The notes beneath the pieces are model-generated. The model did no database searches. It saw only the letters and a program-made list of their open reading frames with translations, and had not been told where the DNA came from. A stretch of DNA of 33,761 nt from the NCBI GenBank assembly GCA_046349435.1, contig JAXMCI010000055.1, positions 1-33,761 on the forward strand. The letters run 5' to 3'. The stretch comes from JAXMCI01 sp046349435. Its GTDB lineage: Bacteria > Pseudomonadota > Alphaproteobacteria > Dongiales > Dongiaceae. A program made the translations under genes and the position numbers. Shown piece after piece: positions 1 through 7,908 of this stretch (within the stretch, counting starts at the first letter, position 1; each line of letters opens with the position of its first letter).

Positions 1-245
1 AGGGGGTGACGCTGGTGACCCGCGGCCGCGACCTCTACGCCGCCACCCACGTCCATCGGCTGCTGCAGGCGCTGCTCTGCTTGCGGGTGCCACGCTACCA
101 TCACCATCTGTTGCTCAGCGACGCGGCCGGCCAGCGGCTCGCCAAGCGGAGCGGCGCGCTCGCCTTGCGCCAGCTGCGCGAGGCGGGGCACGCTCCCGCC
201 GCGGTCCGGGCGATGGCCGGCTTCCCCGACGGGGCCCGGGGATGA
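1..245 (+). CDS. gluQ: Glutamyl-Q tRNA(Asp) synthetase, C-terminal fragment
   Basis: The reading frame is open at the left edge (first full codon at base 3), so only about 80 C-terminal residues are present. The family is a truncated glutamyl-tRNA synthetase that activates glutamate and attaches it to the queuosine base at the wobble position of tRNA(Asp). The visible part carries RGRDLYAATHVHRLLQALL, then PRYHHH and the KMSKS-like LAKRSGA, followed by LRQLREAGH, the usual order at the C-terminus of this family. The protein ends at a TGA. The N-terminal Rossmann half and the zinc-binding segment lie outside the window. A full GltX would continue with an anticodon-binding domain, which is absent here. 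Confidence 0.85.
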   Translation, partial: GVTLVTRGRDLYAATHVHRLLQALLCLRVPRYHHHLLLSDAAGQRLAKRSGALALRQLREAGHAPAAVRAMAGFPDGARG

Positions 246-320
246 GCGCCGGGGGATGAGCCCGGGAACGAGGATGGGCGAGGGGGCGCGGGCGGACATG
301 GAGAGCGCGATGGCCGCGCG

Positions 321-926
321 ATGAATCTGGTCGCGGAGATCACCGCGCTGCTCCAGGTCGTGATGGTCGACCTGGTGCTCGCCGGCGACAACGCGCTGGT
401 CGTCGGCATCGTCGCCGCCGGCTTGCCGCGCGAGAGCCGGGCCAAGGCGATCATGATCGGCATCGCGGCGGCGACCCTGATGCGGGTCGCCTTCGCGGTG
501 GTCACCTCGCAGCTGCTGCAGATCATCGGCCTGACGCTGGCCGGCGGGCTGCTGCTGCTGTGGGTCAGCTGGAAGCTGTGGCGCGAGATCCGCCAGCAGC
601 AGAAGATCGCGACCGGCGAGTGCGAGGCGCGGCCGGCGCGGAGCTTCGGCCAGGCGGTCCGCCATATCGTCCTCGCCGACATCTCGATGTCGCTCGACAA
701 CGTGCTGGCGGTGGCCGGCGTCGCCCGCGAGCACACCTGGGTCCTGGTCGCCGGGCTGGTGCTGTCGGTCGCCTTCATGGGCCTGGCGGCGTCGCTGATC
801 GCCGGCCTGCTGAAGCGCTTCCACTTCCTGTCCTATATCGGCCTGGCGATCGTCTTCTACATCGCCCTCCGGATGATCTACGACGGCACCATGGACGTCT
901 GGGGCGCGACCGCGATGGCCTCATGA
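321..926 (+). CDS. TerC/YjbE-family integral membrane protein
   Basis: This 201-residue protein is almost entirely hydrophobic, with about six to seven predicted membrane segments and one charged cytoplasmic loop near residues 88-112. The family signatures are present twice as an inverted repeat: D17 with AGDNA (D23, N24) in the first half and D120 with SLDN (D126, N127) in the second half. Acidic residues in these motifs are thought to bind metal. TerC/YjbE/Alx proteins are associated with tellurite resistance and, for characterised members, manganese export. The short type seen here is usually named YjbE. The ATG follows a GGAGAG about 20 bases upstream, a loose fit, so translation may depend partly on the preceding gene. 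Substrate cannot be told from sequence. Confidence 0.85.
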   Translation: MNLVAEITALLQVVMVDLVLAGDNALVVGIVAAGLPRESRAKAIMIGIAAATLMRVAFAVVTSQLLQIIGLTLAGGLLLLWVSWKLWREIRQQQKIATGECEARPARSFGQAVRHIVLADISMSLDNVLAVAGVAREHTWVLVAGLVLSVAFMGLAASLIAGLLKRFHFLSYIGLAIVFYIALRMIYDGTMDVWGATAMAS

Positions 927-971
927 GGCCTGCAGTTGCCATGGCAGGCTGTCCATCTCGCGGCTCCCTGG

Positions 972-1051
972 ATTGCCGGCCCAACGCCGGCAATGACAAG
1001 GAGGCAAGGCGTCCTCTCCCTCGTTGTCATCCCCGGCCTTGAGCCGGGGAT
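972..1051. repeat. Pair of REP-like hairpins in a convergent gap
   Basis: Two perfect inverted repeats sit between the ends of the TerC gene and the Nudix gene. The first has 9-base arms ATTGCCGGC / GCCGGCAAT at 972-980 and 986-994 with a 5-base loop. The second has 9-base arms ATCCCCGGC / GCCGGGGAT at 1029-1037 and 1043-1051, also with a 5-base loop. Both resemble the extragenic palindromes common in GC-rich alphaproteobacteria. They can act as bidirectional transcription stops, although no T tract follows. Confidence 0.75.
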
Positions 1052-1091
1052 CCATCCTGCGGCTGCGCCGGATCGACCAGGAATGGCCGAT

Positions 1092-1952
1092 CTATGCGCC
1101 CAGCACGGGCGGGTAGCGCAGGCCGTCGATCAGCGCGAGATAGTCCGGCTCCTCCGGCCCGACGAAGCCGCGGCGGATCAGGAAGTCGATGATCACCAGG
1201 GCGACGTTGAACTTGAAGGCGTCGCCGGCGGCGAGCTCGGCGATCACCCGGTCGATCGGCCAGAGCTGGAACTCGGAGATCTCGCCGTCGGTGTTGACCG
1301 GCACGAAGGATTCCGGCAGCGCCAGGTCGTAGCAGAACAGCAGGTCGTTGCGCAGCCCGTCGACATGCTCGCAGAGATAGGCGACGACGCCCGCCGGCCG
1401 CGCCTGCGCCGCCAGCGCGCGCGGGATGCCGGCCTCCTCCTGGCACTCCTTCAGCACGTTCTCGAACAGGCCGAGCCCGTAGGGCTGGCCGCCGGCGACG
1501 AGGTGGTCGAGCTTGTTGGGCGAGGTCTGCTTGGTCGGCGAGCGGCGCCCGACCCAGAGGCGCAGATCGTCGCCCTCGCCGACATACCCGTTGAGATGGA
1601 CGCCCAGCCCCTGGACCCCGAAGCGGGGCACCGCGGCGCGCTCCATGCGCAGCAGCGGCGGCCGGCCATAGGCCGAGGCGACGGCGTAGTCCTCGTCGCG
1701 CCAGCCGGTGACGATGCCCTCGCGCTCGAGCCGCAGCAGCAGGGCGCGCATCGCCGCGCTGCGGCCCTCGAAGTCGTCGCGGTGCGGCGCCAGGGTCACG
1801 GCGTCGGGCACCACCACGAAGCCCTCGGCGCCGGCGATGTGCTCGGCCAGCGCGTGGCTGATCCAGCCGACCGGCTCGCCCCCGGCCAGGAAGCGGCGAT
1901 AGCGCGAGAGGTCGCGCTGCCGGCAGTAGCGGACACGGTCGAGCAGGCTCAT
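1092..1952 (-). CDS. DUF4743 / Nudix hydrolase
   Basis: A 286-residue protein with an N-terminal DUF4743-type region (about residues 1-125) followed by a Nudix fold (about 125-260). The Nudix box runs from G154 to I176: the metal-binding core KECQEEAGI is intact, while the first glutamate of the textbook box is a leucine, as I would expect in this subfamily. Relatives are annotated as thiamine-pyrophosphokinase-related Nudix proteins, and eukaryotic members hydrolyse oxidised thiamine diphosphates. Whether this one does so is inference. It is convergent with the TerC gene and lies downstream of the small zinc-ribbon gene on the same strand with a gap of about 60 bases, so it may be the last gene of that transcript. 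Confidence 0.85.
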   Translation of the reverse strand: MSLLDRVRYCRQRDLSRYRRFLAGGEPVGWISHALAEHIAGAEGFVVVPDAVTLAPHRDDFEGRSAAMRALLLRLEREGIVTGWRDEDYAVASAYGRPPLLRMERAAVPRFGVQGLGVHLNGYVGEGDDLRLWVGRRSPTKQTSPNKLDHLVAGGQPYGLGLFENVLKECQEEAGIPRALAAQARPAGVVAYLCEHVDGLRNDLLFCYDLALPESFVPVNTDGEISEFQLWPIDRVIAELAAGDAFKFNVALVIIDFLIRRGFVGPEEPDYLALIDGLRYPPVLGA

Positions 1953-2013
1953 CGGCGGGCATCTCCGTTGCGGCGCGCCCTGATAGCACGGTGCGGCGCG
2001 CGGCGCCGAGGCT

Positions 2014-2199
2014 TCAGCGGCCGAGCAGCCGGGCCAGCGAGTCGAGATCGGTCATCCACAGCACCAGCGCGGCGAACATCACCGCGCCCAGGAGATAGAC
2101 GTACCAGGGCGTCGGCGCCGACGCCGCGGCGGAGCAGCTGTGGCAGTGGTCGGAGAGCCAGGGCAGGCGGGCGCCGCAGTCGCGGCAGAGCCGGCTCAT
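2014..2199 (-). CDS. Small zinc-ribbon membrane protein
   Basis: This 61-residue ORF has four cysteines as two CxxC pairs (C5/C8 and C19/C22) followed by a single hydrophobic segment at about residues 31-50 (WYVYLLGAVMFAALVLWM) and a short tail. That architecture, an N-terminal zinc ribbon anchored by one C-terminal helix, argues for a real gene. It begins 46 bases downstream of the nrdJ stop on the same strand. I do not recognise a named family. Proximity to nrdJ may be chance; a role as a redox partner is speculation. Confidence 0.6.
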   Translation of the reverse strand: MSRLCRDCGARLPWLSDHCHSCSAAASAPTPWYVYLLGAVMFAALVLWMTDLDSLARLLGR

Positions 2200-2245
2200 G
2201 GGCGATTCCGCCGGCTCCCGCCGCGCCGGCGAGGGCCAGCAGGCC

Positions 2246-4591
2246 TCAGCTGCACTTCGAGAAGCCGCAGGCGGTGCAGAGGTCGCAGCCCTCCTGGCGG
2301 ATCAGCGAGGGCGACTGGCAGCGCGGGCAGCGCGGCAGGCGCTGGACCCCGCCGCCGCCGCCGTCCGGCAGGTTGACCACCTTGCGCGCCGCCTCGGCGG
2401 CGATCGCCCGCCGCTCGGCGGCGGGATCGGGCAGGAAGCCGATGGCGATCATGTGCCGCTCCATGACGTCGCCGATGGCGGCGAGCAGCGAGGGCACGTA
2501 GCGCCCCTCCATCCAGCAGCCGCCGCGCGGGTCGAACACCGCCTTCAGCTCCTCGACCACGAAGGAGACGTCGCCGCCGCGGCGGAACACCGCGCTGATC
2601 ATCCGCGTCAGCCCGACCGTCCAGGCATAGTGCTCCATCGCCTTGGAGTTGATGAACACCTCGAAGGGCCGTCGCCGCCCGTCCTGCACGATGTCGTTGA
2701 TGGTGATGTAGAGGGCGTGGTCGCTCTCCGGCCAGCGGATCTTGTAGGTCTGGCCGGGCAGCGCCTCGGGCCGGTCGAGCGGCTGCGTCATGTAGACGAT
2801 GCCGCCCGCCTCGAAGACGTCCTGCGGCCGCGGCGCCGGCGCCACCAGCGGCAGCTCGGGCTGGCTCGGCCCCGCCACGGCCTTGGCGCCGGCCGGCGGC
2901 CTGACCTCGAGCACCGCGCCGGTGATCTCGTTCGGCCGGTAGGTGGTGCAGCCCTTGCAGCCCAGCTCGTAGGCCTGGAGATAGACGTCCTTGAAGGCCT
3001 CGAAGGAGAGGTCGGCCGGGCAGTTGATGGTCTTCGAGATCGAGCTGTCGACGTAGCGCTGCACCGCGGCCTGCATCACCACGTGGTCGCCGGGGGTGAG
3101 CCGCTGGGCGTCGACGAAGGCGTCGGGCAGCGCCGCCGCCTCGCCCTTGAGGCGGCGGAACAGGCGGTAGGCGTGGTCGCTGACCTCCTCGCTCTGCCGG
3201 CTGCCGTCGGGCATCAGCAGGTTGCGGGTGTACTTGAAGCTGAAGACCGGCTCGAGCCCCGAGGAGACGTTGTCGGCGAACAGCGAGATGGTGCCGGTCG
3301 GCGCGATCGAGGTGAGCAGCGCGTTGCGGATGCCGTGGCGCCGGATCGCCGCCTGCACGTCGGGCTCGAGCGCGCCGATGCTCTCGCCGGCGAGGTAGCG
3401 CTCGGCGTCGTAGAGCGGGAAGGCGCCCTTCTCGGCGGCGAGCCCGGCCGAGGCGAGATAGGCGGCGCGGCGCAGCGCCGCCATCCAGCGCTCGGTCAGC
3501 GCCACCGCCTCGGCGGCCCCGTAGCGCGCGTTGCACATGATGAGCGCGTCGCCGAGCCCGGTGACGCCGAGCCCGATGCGCCGCTTGGCCCTGGCCTCCT
3601 CCGTCTGCTGCGGCAGCGGGAAGTTCGACACGTCGATGGCGTTGTCGAGCATCCGCACCGCGGTGCCGGCAAGCTCCGACAGCGCCGCCTCGTCGAGCGC
3701 CGCGTCGGCCTCGAACGGCCGGCGCACCAGCGCCGCCAGGTTGACCGAGCCGAGCAGGCAGGCGCCGTAGGGCGGCAGCGGCTGCTCTCCGCAGGGATTG
3801 GTGGTGTTGATCGTCTCGGCGTACCACAGATTGTTGCGCCTGTTGATCCGGTCGATGAAGATCACGCCCGGCTCGGCAAAGGCGTAGGTCGACCGCATGA
3901 TGCGGTCCCAGAGCTCGCGCGCCGCCAGCACCTTGTAGGTCGTGCCGGCGAAGGTGAGCTCCCAGGGGGCGTCCTCGCGCACCGCCTGCATGAAGGCGTC
4001 GGTGGCGAGCACCGAGAGGTTGAACATGCGCAGCCGGCCGGGCTCGCGCTTGGCCTCGATGAAGGCCTCGATGTCGGGGTGGTCGCAGCGCATCGTCGCC
4101 ATCATCGCGCCGCGGCGGTGGCCGGCGCTCATGATGGTGCGGCACATGGCGTCCCAGACGTCCATGAAGGAGAGCGGCCCCGAGGCGTCGGCGCCGACGC
4201 CCTTCACCGGCGCGCCGCGCGGCCGCAGCGTCGAGAAGTCGTAGCCGATGCCGCCGCCCTGCTGCATGGTCAGGGCGGCCTCGCGCAGGTGGGTGAAGAT
4301 GCCGCCCATGTCGTCGGGGATGGCCCCCATGACGAAGCAGTTGAACAGCGTCACGGCGCGGCCGGTGCCGGCGCCGGCGACGATGCGGCCGGCGGGCAGG
4401 ACCTTGAAGTCCTCCATGGCGCGGTAGAAGCGCTCGGCCCAGAGGCCGGGCTCGCGCTCCGGCGCGGCGAGCGCGGCGGCGACCCGCCGCCAGGTCTCCT
4501 CGATGGTCCGGTCGAGCGCCGCCCCGTCGGCCGCCTTGTAGCGGTACTTCATGTCCCAGATCTGCTGGGAGATGGCGGAAACCTGCGGCAT
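2246..4591 (-). CDS. nrdJ: Vitamin B12-dependent (class II) ribonucleotide reductase
   Basis: NrdJ reduces ribonucleotides to deoxyribonucleotides using a radical generated from adenosylcobalamin, so it works with or without oxygen. From the chosen ATG the protein is 781 residues. The N-terminal ISQQIWDMKYRYK is typical, with no ATP-cone before it. The redox cysteine of LFNCF is C85 and the active-site motif NPCGEQ gives N265, C267 and E269. GLGVTGLGDAL and PTGTIS follow. The C-terminus (about 754-781) holds the cysteine-rich tail with repeated CxxC pairs that re-reduces the active site. An in-frame ATG nine bases upstream and another at 4669 are possible starts, but homology begins near MPQVSAISQQ. 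The cobalamin adenosyltransferase at 19970-20530 could supply the cofactor. Confidence 0.95.
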   Translation of the reverse strand: MPQVSAISQQIWDMKYRYKAADGAALDRTIEETWRRVAAALAAPEREPGLWAERFYRAMEDFKVLPAGRIVAGAGTGRAVTLFNCFVMGAIPDDMGGIFTHLREAALTMQQGGGIGYDFSTLRPRGAPVKGVGADASGPLSFMDVWDAMCRTIMSAGHRRGAMMATMRCDHPDIEAFIEAKREPGRLRMFNLSVLATDAFMQAVREDAPWELTFAGTTYKVLAARELWDRIMRSTYAFAEPGVIFIDRINRRNNLWYAETINTTNPCGEQPLPPYGACLLGSVNLAALVRRPFEADAALDEAALSELAGTAVRMLDNAIDVSNFPLPQQTEEARAKRRIGLGVTGLGDALIMCNARYGAAEAVALTERWMAALRRAAYLASAGLAAEKGAFPLYDAERYLAGESIGALEPDVQAAIRRHGIRNALLTSIAPTGTISLFADNVSSGLEPVFSFKYTRNLLMPDGSRQSEEVSDHAYRLFRRLKGEAAALPDAFVDAQRLTPGDHVVMQAAVQRYVDSSISKTINCPADLSFEAFKDVYLQAYELGCKGCTTYRPNEITGAVLEVRPPAGAKAVAGPSQPELPLVAPAPRPQDVFEAGGIVYMTQPLDRPEALPGQTYKIRWPESDHALYITINDIVQDGRRRPFEVFINSKAMEHYAWTVGLTRMISAVFRRGGDVSFVVEELKAVFDPRGGCWMEGRYVPSLLAAIGDVMERHMIAIGFLPDPAAERRAIAAEAARKVVNLPDGGGGGVQRLPRCPRCQSPSLIRQEGCDLCTACGFSKCS

Positions 4592-4657
4592 GCGGACCAT
4601 CCGGGCGGGTGTTGGCGGGCGGGCGTCACCCAAGAGTGCAAGTGTAGGCCCGGGCAG

Positions 4658-4675
4658 GCCGGCCTTCAAGCCGGC
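4658..4675. repeat. REP-like inverted repeat between plsC and nrdJ
   Basis: A perfect hairpin GCCGGC / GCCGGC with a 6-base loop (CTTCAA) occupies the gap between the plsC stop and the nrdJ start. It resembles the core of the second REP-like hairpin near 1029-1051. It could end or attenuate plsC transcription; no T tract follows on either strand. Confidence 0.5.
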
Positions 4676-4703
4676 GTTCCCGGATTGTTCCGGCGCGACG
4701 GCG

Positions 4704-5414
4704 TCAGCCCTGCGTGGCCAGCCGGTCGCAGGCGGTCTCCAGCCGGTCCTCGAGCTCGGCCATGAAGGCCTTGCGCGGCCGGCCGGGCGGGATCGCCGGC
4801 AGGAACTCGACGGTGATGGTGCCCGGCCGCTTGACGAACTGGCGGCGGCCCCAGAAGAGGCCGGAATTGACCGCCACCGGCACCACCGGCAGCCCGAGCT
4901 GGCCGTAGAGCGCCGCCACCCCCGGCTGGTAGGGCCGCCGCTCGCCGGGCGCGGTGCGGGTGCCCTCGGGATAGATCAGCAGCGGCCGGCCGGCGGCGGC
5001 GATGGCCCGCGCCGCGGCCATCATGCGGCGCAGCGCGCTCGCCTTGCCGGCGCGGTCGACCGGGATCATGCCGGCCCGCCCGAGCAGCCAGCCGAAGAAG
5101 GGGACCAGCATCAGCTCGCGCTTCAGCACGTAGGCCGGCTCGTCGAGCAGCAGGGCGAAGACCAGCGTGTCCCAGGTCGACTGGTGCTTGACCGCGTAGA
5201 TGGCGGCGCCGGGCAGCCGGTTCTCCAGCCCGACGACGCGGTGCCGCAGCCCGACCAGCAGCGCCAGCAGGGCCAGCGTGCCGCGCACCCAGACGGCGCC
5301 GAGCCGGTAGGTGAAGCGGTGCGGCAGCAGCAGCACCGGCACCCCGGCGACGACGATCAGCGCGGTCCAGGCGAAGAAGCCGATGTTGAAGAGCAGCGAG
5401 CGCAGCGCGGCCAT
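4704..5414 (-). CDS. plsC: 1-acyl-sn-glycerol-3-phosphate acyltransferase
   Basis: PlsC adds the second acyl chain to lysophosphatidic acid to make phosphatidic acid at the inner membrane. The 236-residue protein has hydrophobic N-terminal segments (about residues 5-32 and 44-56) and then the acyltransferase domain. The catalytic HxxxxD is HQSTWD (H77, D82) and the glycerol-phosphate-binding motif is YPEGTR (E150 to R153). It starts 10 bases downstream of the YdcF gene, in the order ftsE-ftsX-ydcF-plsC that is common in alphaproteobacteria. Confidence 0.92.
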   Translation of the reverse strand: MAALRSLLFNIGFFAWTALIVVAGVPVLLLPHRFTYRLGAVWVRGTLALLALLVGLRHRVVGLENRLPGAAIYAVKHQSTWDTLVFALLLDEPAYVLKRELMLVPFFGWLLGRAGMIPVDRAGKASALRRMMAAARAIAAAGRPLLIYPEGTRTAPGERRPYQPGVAALYGQLGLPVVPVAVNSGLFWGRRQFVKRPGTITVEFLPAIPPGRPRKAFMAELEDRLETACDRLATQG

Positions 5415-5424
5415 GGTCGGTGCC

Positions 5425-6111
5425 TCAGGCGTTGGCGGAGCCCGGCGGCAGCAGCCAGCCGAACGAGCCGCGCAGCAGCGCCAGCAGGAGCTTGTGGTAC
5501 TCGCCGATCATCAGCCCGGTGGTGCCGGGCCAGCGCCACCACTGCTCGCGCATCACCTGGCGGGGAAAGACGGGGTGGCGCAGGATCTCGAGGTCGGGCA
5601 TGGCGCGGCGGAACTCCAGCAGGCTGCGCGGCATGTGATAGTCGGCGGTGACCAGGCGGAGCGAGCGGAATCCCTGCTCGCGCATCCATTGCGCGGTCTC
5701 GACCGCATTGCCGAGCGTGTTGCCGGCGCCGTGGTCGAGCACGATGCAGCAGGCGGCCTGCGCCGGGTCGGGGCGCGCCTCGCCCGGCGGCAGGCTCTGC
5801 AGCAGCTGGACGAGCTCGACATCCTGGCCGACCCCGGAGACCAGCAGCTTGCCGCCGAGGCCCGCGGCCAGCAGCCGCAGCCCCTCGGCCAGCCGCTCGC
5901 TGCCGCCGGTCAGCACGACGATGGCGTCGGTGCGGCGGCCCGGCGCATCGGCCGCGGTCGGGATCGCCGCGACGAAGCCGATCAGCCCGGCGAGCCAGGC
6001 GAGCGCGAGCGCGAGCGGCAGGGCGAGCCAGGCGAGCAGGCGGCCGCGGCGCCGTCGCCGGGCGCGCCCCACGGGCGGCGCCGGGGGCGGCGGGGCAGGC
6101 ATGCGGGCCAT
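5425..6111 (-). CDS. YdcF family protein (DUF218)
   Basis: A 228-residue protein with a proline- and arginine-rich N-terminus, one hydrophobic helix (about residues 25-48) and a periplasmic DUF218 domain. The family signatures are visible: DAIVVLTGGSERLAEG near residue 62, the GAGNTLGNA stretch where other members carry an ENT-type motif, and TADYHMPRS. YdcF/SanA/ElyC-type proteins are linked to envelope and peptidoglycan homeostasis, but the reaction is not established. It sits 3 bases after the ftsX stop, so it is almost certainly co-transcribed with ftsEX, which fits an envelope role. Confidence 0.85.
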   Translation of the reverse strand: MARMPAPPPPAPPVGRARRRRRGRLLAWLALPLALALAWLAGLIGFVAAIPTAADAPGRRTDAIVVLTGGSERLAEGLRLLAAGLGGKLLVSGVGQDVELVQLLQSLPPGEARPDPAQAACCIVLDHGAGNTLGNAVETAQWMREQGFRSLRLVTADYHMPRSLLEFRRAMPDLEILRHPVFPRQVMREQWWRWPGTTGLMIGEYHKLLLALLRGSFGWLLPPGSANA

Positions 6112-6114
6112 CGC

Positions 6115-7008
6115 TCAGGGGATCCGGCGCAGGCTGCGCAGCACCGTCCCGCGGGCGGTCGCCAGGGCCAGCAGCGCCGCGGCCAGAGGCAGCACCGCCA
6201 GCAGCGCCCACTGCCAGCCCGCCAGCCGGAGCGGCGGCAGCAGCGCCACCTCGACCCCGGAGAGCAGCCAGCCGACCAGCAGCAGCGTCAGCCCGGCCAG
6301 GGCCAGCCCGCCCAGCCCGCCGAGCAGGCCGAGCCGGAAGGCATGCGCCTGGAACTCGCGCGCGATGTAGCCGTCGGTGGCGCCGATCAGGTGCACGATG
6401 TCGATCACCGGCCGGTGGATGGCGAGCCCGGTGCGGGTGACGAAGACCACGGTGGTGACCGCGGCGGCGATCACCAGCCCGAGCAGGATGGCGGCGATCA
6501 GCCGGGCGCTGCCGAGCAATCCCAGGAAGTCGGCGAGCCAGCGCTTGTGGTCGTCGATCGTCGCGTCCGGCAGGGCGGCGAGCCGCCCGGCCAGCGCCGC
6601 CGCGGCGCCCTCGGCGCCCGGCCGCAGGGTCACCGCGACGAGGTCGGGCAGCGGCAGGTCGGCGCCGGCGATGTCGCCGAGCCAGGGCGCCAGCAGCCGG
6701 TCGACCGCGGCCTCGTCGAGCGGCTCGGCGCTGGCCACCTCGGGCGCGGCGCGCAGCAGCGCCAGCGCCTGCTCGCGGCGCGCTGCCCGGCTCTCCGGCC
6801 GGCCGTCCGCCGGCGCGGCGAGCTGCACCGTGAGCGTGCCGGCGAGACCGACATGCCAGCGCGCCGACAGGGTGTCGAGCGCCAGCGCCCCGGCGAGCGC
6901 CAGCGCCGCCAGATAGACCATCAGCCCGAGGATCCAGGGCAGGAAGCGGGTCGCCGCGTCGGCGGTCAGCGGCAGGTCGCCGCCGCGCAGCAGGGCGAGC
7001 CGGGGCAT
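6115..7008 (-). CDS. ftsX: Cell division protein FtsX (permease subunit)
   Basis: FtsX is the membrane partner of the FtsE ATPase; in characterised bacteria the pair controls periplasmic peptidoglycan hydrolases at the septum. The 297-residue protein has one N-terminal helix (about 22-45), a periplasmic domain of about 120 residues, then three helices in the C-terminal half (about 170-195, 220-245 and 265-288). The conserved HLIGATDGYIAREFQ stretch lies just before the third helix, as in the family. It begins 10 bases after the ftsE stop and is followed after 3 bases by the YdcF gene. Confidence 0.88.
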   Translation of the reverse strand: MPRLALLRGGDLPLTADAATRFLPWILGLMVYLAALALAGALALDTLSARWHVGLAGTLTVQLAAPADGRPESRAARREQALALLRAAPEVASAEPLDEAAVDRLLAPWLGDIAGADLPLPDLVAVTLRPGAEGAAAALAGRLAALPDATIDDHKRWLADFLGLLGSARLIAAILLGLVIAAAVTTVVFVTRTGLAIHRPVIDIVHLIGATDGYIAREFQAHAFRLGLLGGLGGLALAGLTLLLVGWLLSGVEVALLPPLRLAGWQWALLAVLPLAAALLALATARGTVLRSLRRIP

Positions 7009-7018
7009 CGCCGGGCGC

Positions 7019-7699
7019 CTAGGATGCCGCGGCGGCGCCGGCCGGCACGACCGCCACCCGGCCTGCCGCGAGCCGCAGGCGCGGATGGTCGAAGCGCTCG
7101 ACCAGGGCCTGGTTGTGGGTGGCGATCACCACGGTGGTGCCGAGTCGGTTGAGCTCCTCGAAGAGATACATCAAGCGCAGCGCGATGGCGTCGTCGACAT
7201 TGCCGGTCGGCTCGTCGGCGAGCAGCAGCTCGGGGCGGCCGACCACCGCCCTGGCGATGGCGACACGCTGCTGCTGGCCGCCCGACAGGGTGGGCGGCAG
7301 CGCCTGGAGCTGGTCGGCGAGGCCGACCCAGCTCAGCAGCTCGGTGACGTTGCGGCGGATCTCGCCCTCGCGCGCGCCGGCAACGCGGAGCGGCAGTGCG
7401 ACGTTGTCGAAGGCGGAGAGATGGTCGAGCAGGCGGAAGTCCTGGAACACCACACCGATACGCCGGCGCACCGCCGGCAGGTCGCGGCGGGTCAGCTGGC
7501 TGACGTCGCGGCCGAACAGCGACAGGCGGCCGCGGCTCGGCCGCACCGCGAGGTAGGTCAGGCGCAGCAGCGACGACTTGCCGGCCCCGCTCGGCCCGAT
7601 CATGAAGTGGAAGGAGCCGGGCGCCAGGTGCAACGAGACGTCGCCGAGAACCTCCGGGCCGTCGCCGTACCGCAGCCCGACATCCTCGAACACCACCAC
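7019..7699 (-). CDS. ftsE: Cell division ATP-binding protein FtsE
   Basis: The ABC ATPase of the FtsEX complex. From the chosen GTG it is 226 residues, the usual length. The Walker A motif is GPSGAGKS (K41), the signature is LSGGQQQR, Walker B is LLLADEPTG, and the switch histidine is in ATHNQ. The start is one of three consecutive GTG codons and is favoured because GAGGGAG lies about 6 bases upstream and FEDVGLRY aligns with the family N-terminus. A longer frame reaching to 7858 has no family similarity in the extra part. It is the first gene of the ftsE-ftsX-ydcF-plsC run. Confidence 0.93.
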   Translation of the reverse strand: MVVFEDVGLRYGDGPEVLGDVSLHLAPGSFHFMIGPSGAGKSSLLRLTYLAVRPSRGRLSLFGRDVSQLTRRDLPAVRRRIGVVFQDFRLLDHLSAFDNVALPLRVAGAREGEIRRNVTELLSWVGLADQLQALPPTLSGGQQQRVAIARAVVGRPELLLADEPTGNVDDAIALRLMYLFEELNRLGTTVVIATHNQALVERFDHPRLRLAAGRVAVVPAGAAAAS

Positions 7700-7852
7700 C
7701 GCGGAGCTCCCTCGCGCATACCGGGCGCCGCCAGCCTGCGGCGCGCGGCCGGAACATGGCACAGCCTCGTTCGGCCAGTCCAGGCAGGCGGGCCGGCGGC
7801 CGGGTCGCCCTCGGGCCCGGCGCCGGAACCGGGCGCCCGGCGGGGCCTGCCC

Positions 7853-7882
7853 TTGCACTCGTGCTGCAGCGCAACCTATAAA
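7853..7882 (+). promoter_or_regulatory. Candidate sigma-70-type promoter for the DUF3426 gene
   Basis: TTGCAC (7853-7858) and TATAAA (7877-7882) are separated by 18 bases, in the divergent gap between ftsE and the DUF3426 gene, with the ATG 26 bases further on. It is the only AT-rich stretch in a very GC-rich gap. Confidence 0.5.
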
Positions 7883-7908
7883 GCCGCAGCTTCGCTTGGT
7901 CCTGCCCG

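Noticed and set aside
936..2501. A 521-codon plus-strand frame across the Nudix and zinc-ribbon genes
   Set aside because: It covers REP-like hairpins and the complements of two convincing genes, and shows no domain.
4592..4703. A possible NrdR box or B12 riboswitch upstream of nrdJ
   Set aside because: No acceptable NrdR palindrome and no B12 box were seen; the gap holds only a REP-like hairpin.
2198..4765. An 855-codon plus-strand open frame opposite nrdJ
   Set aside because: It is a shadow of nrdJ in GC-rich sequence: the opposite strand holds a complete, motif-rich reductase and the plus-strand product is low-complexity Arg/Ala/Gly sequence with no recognisable domain.
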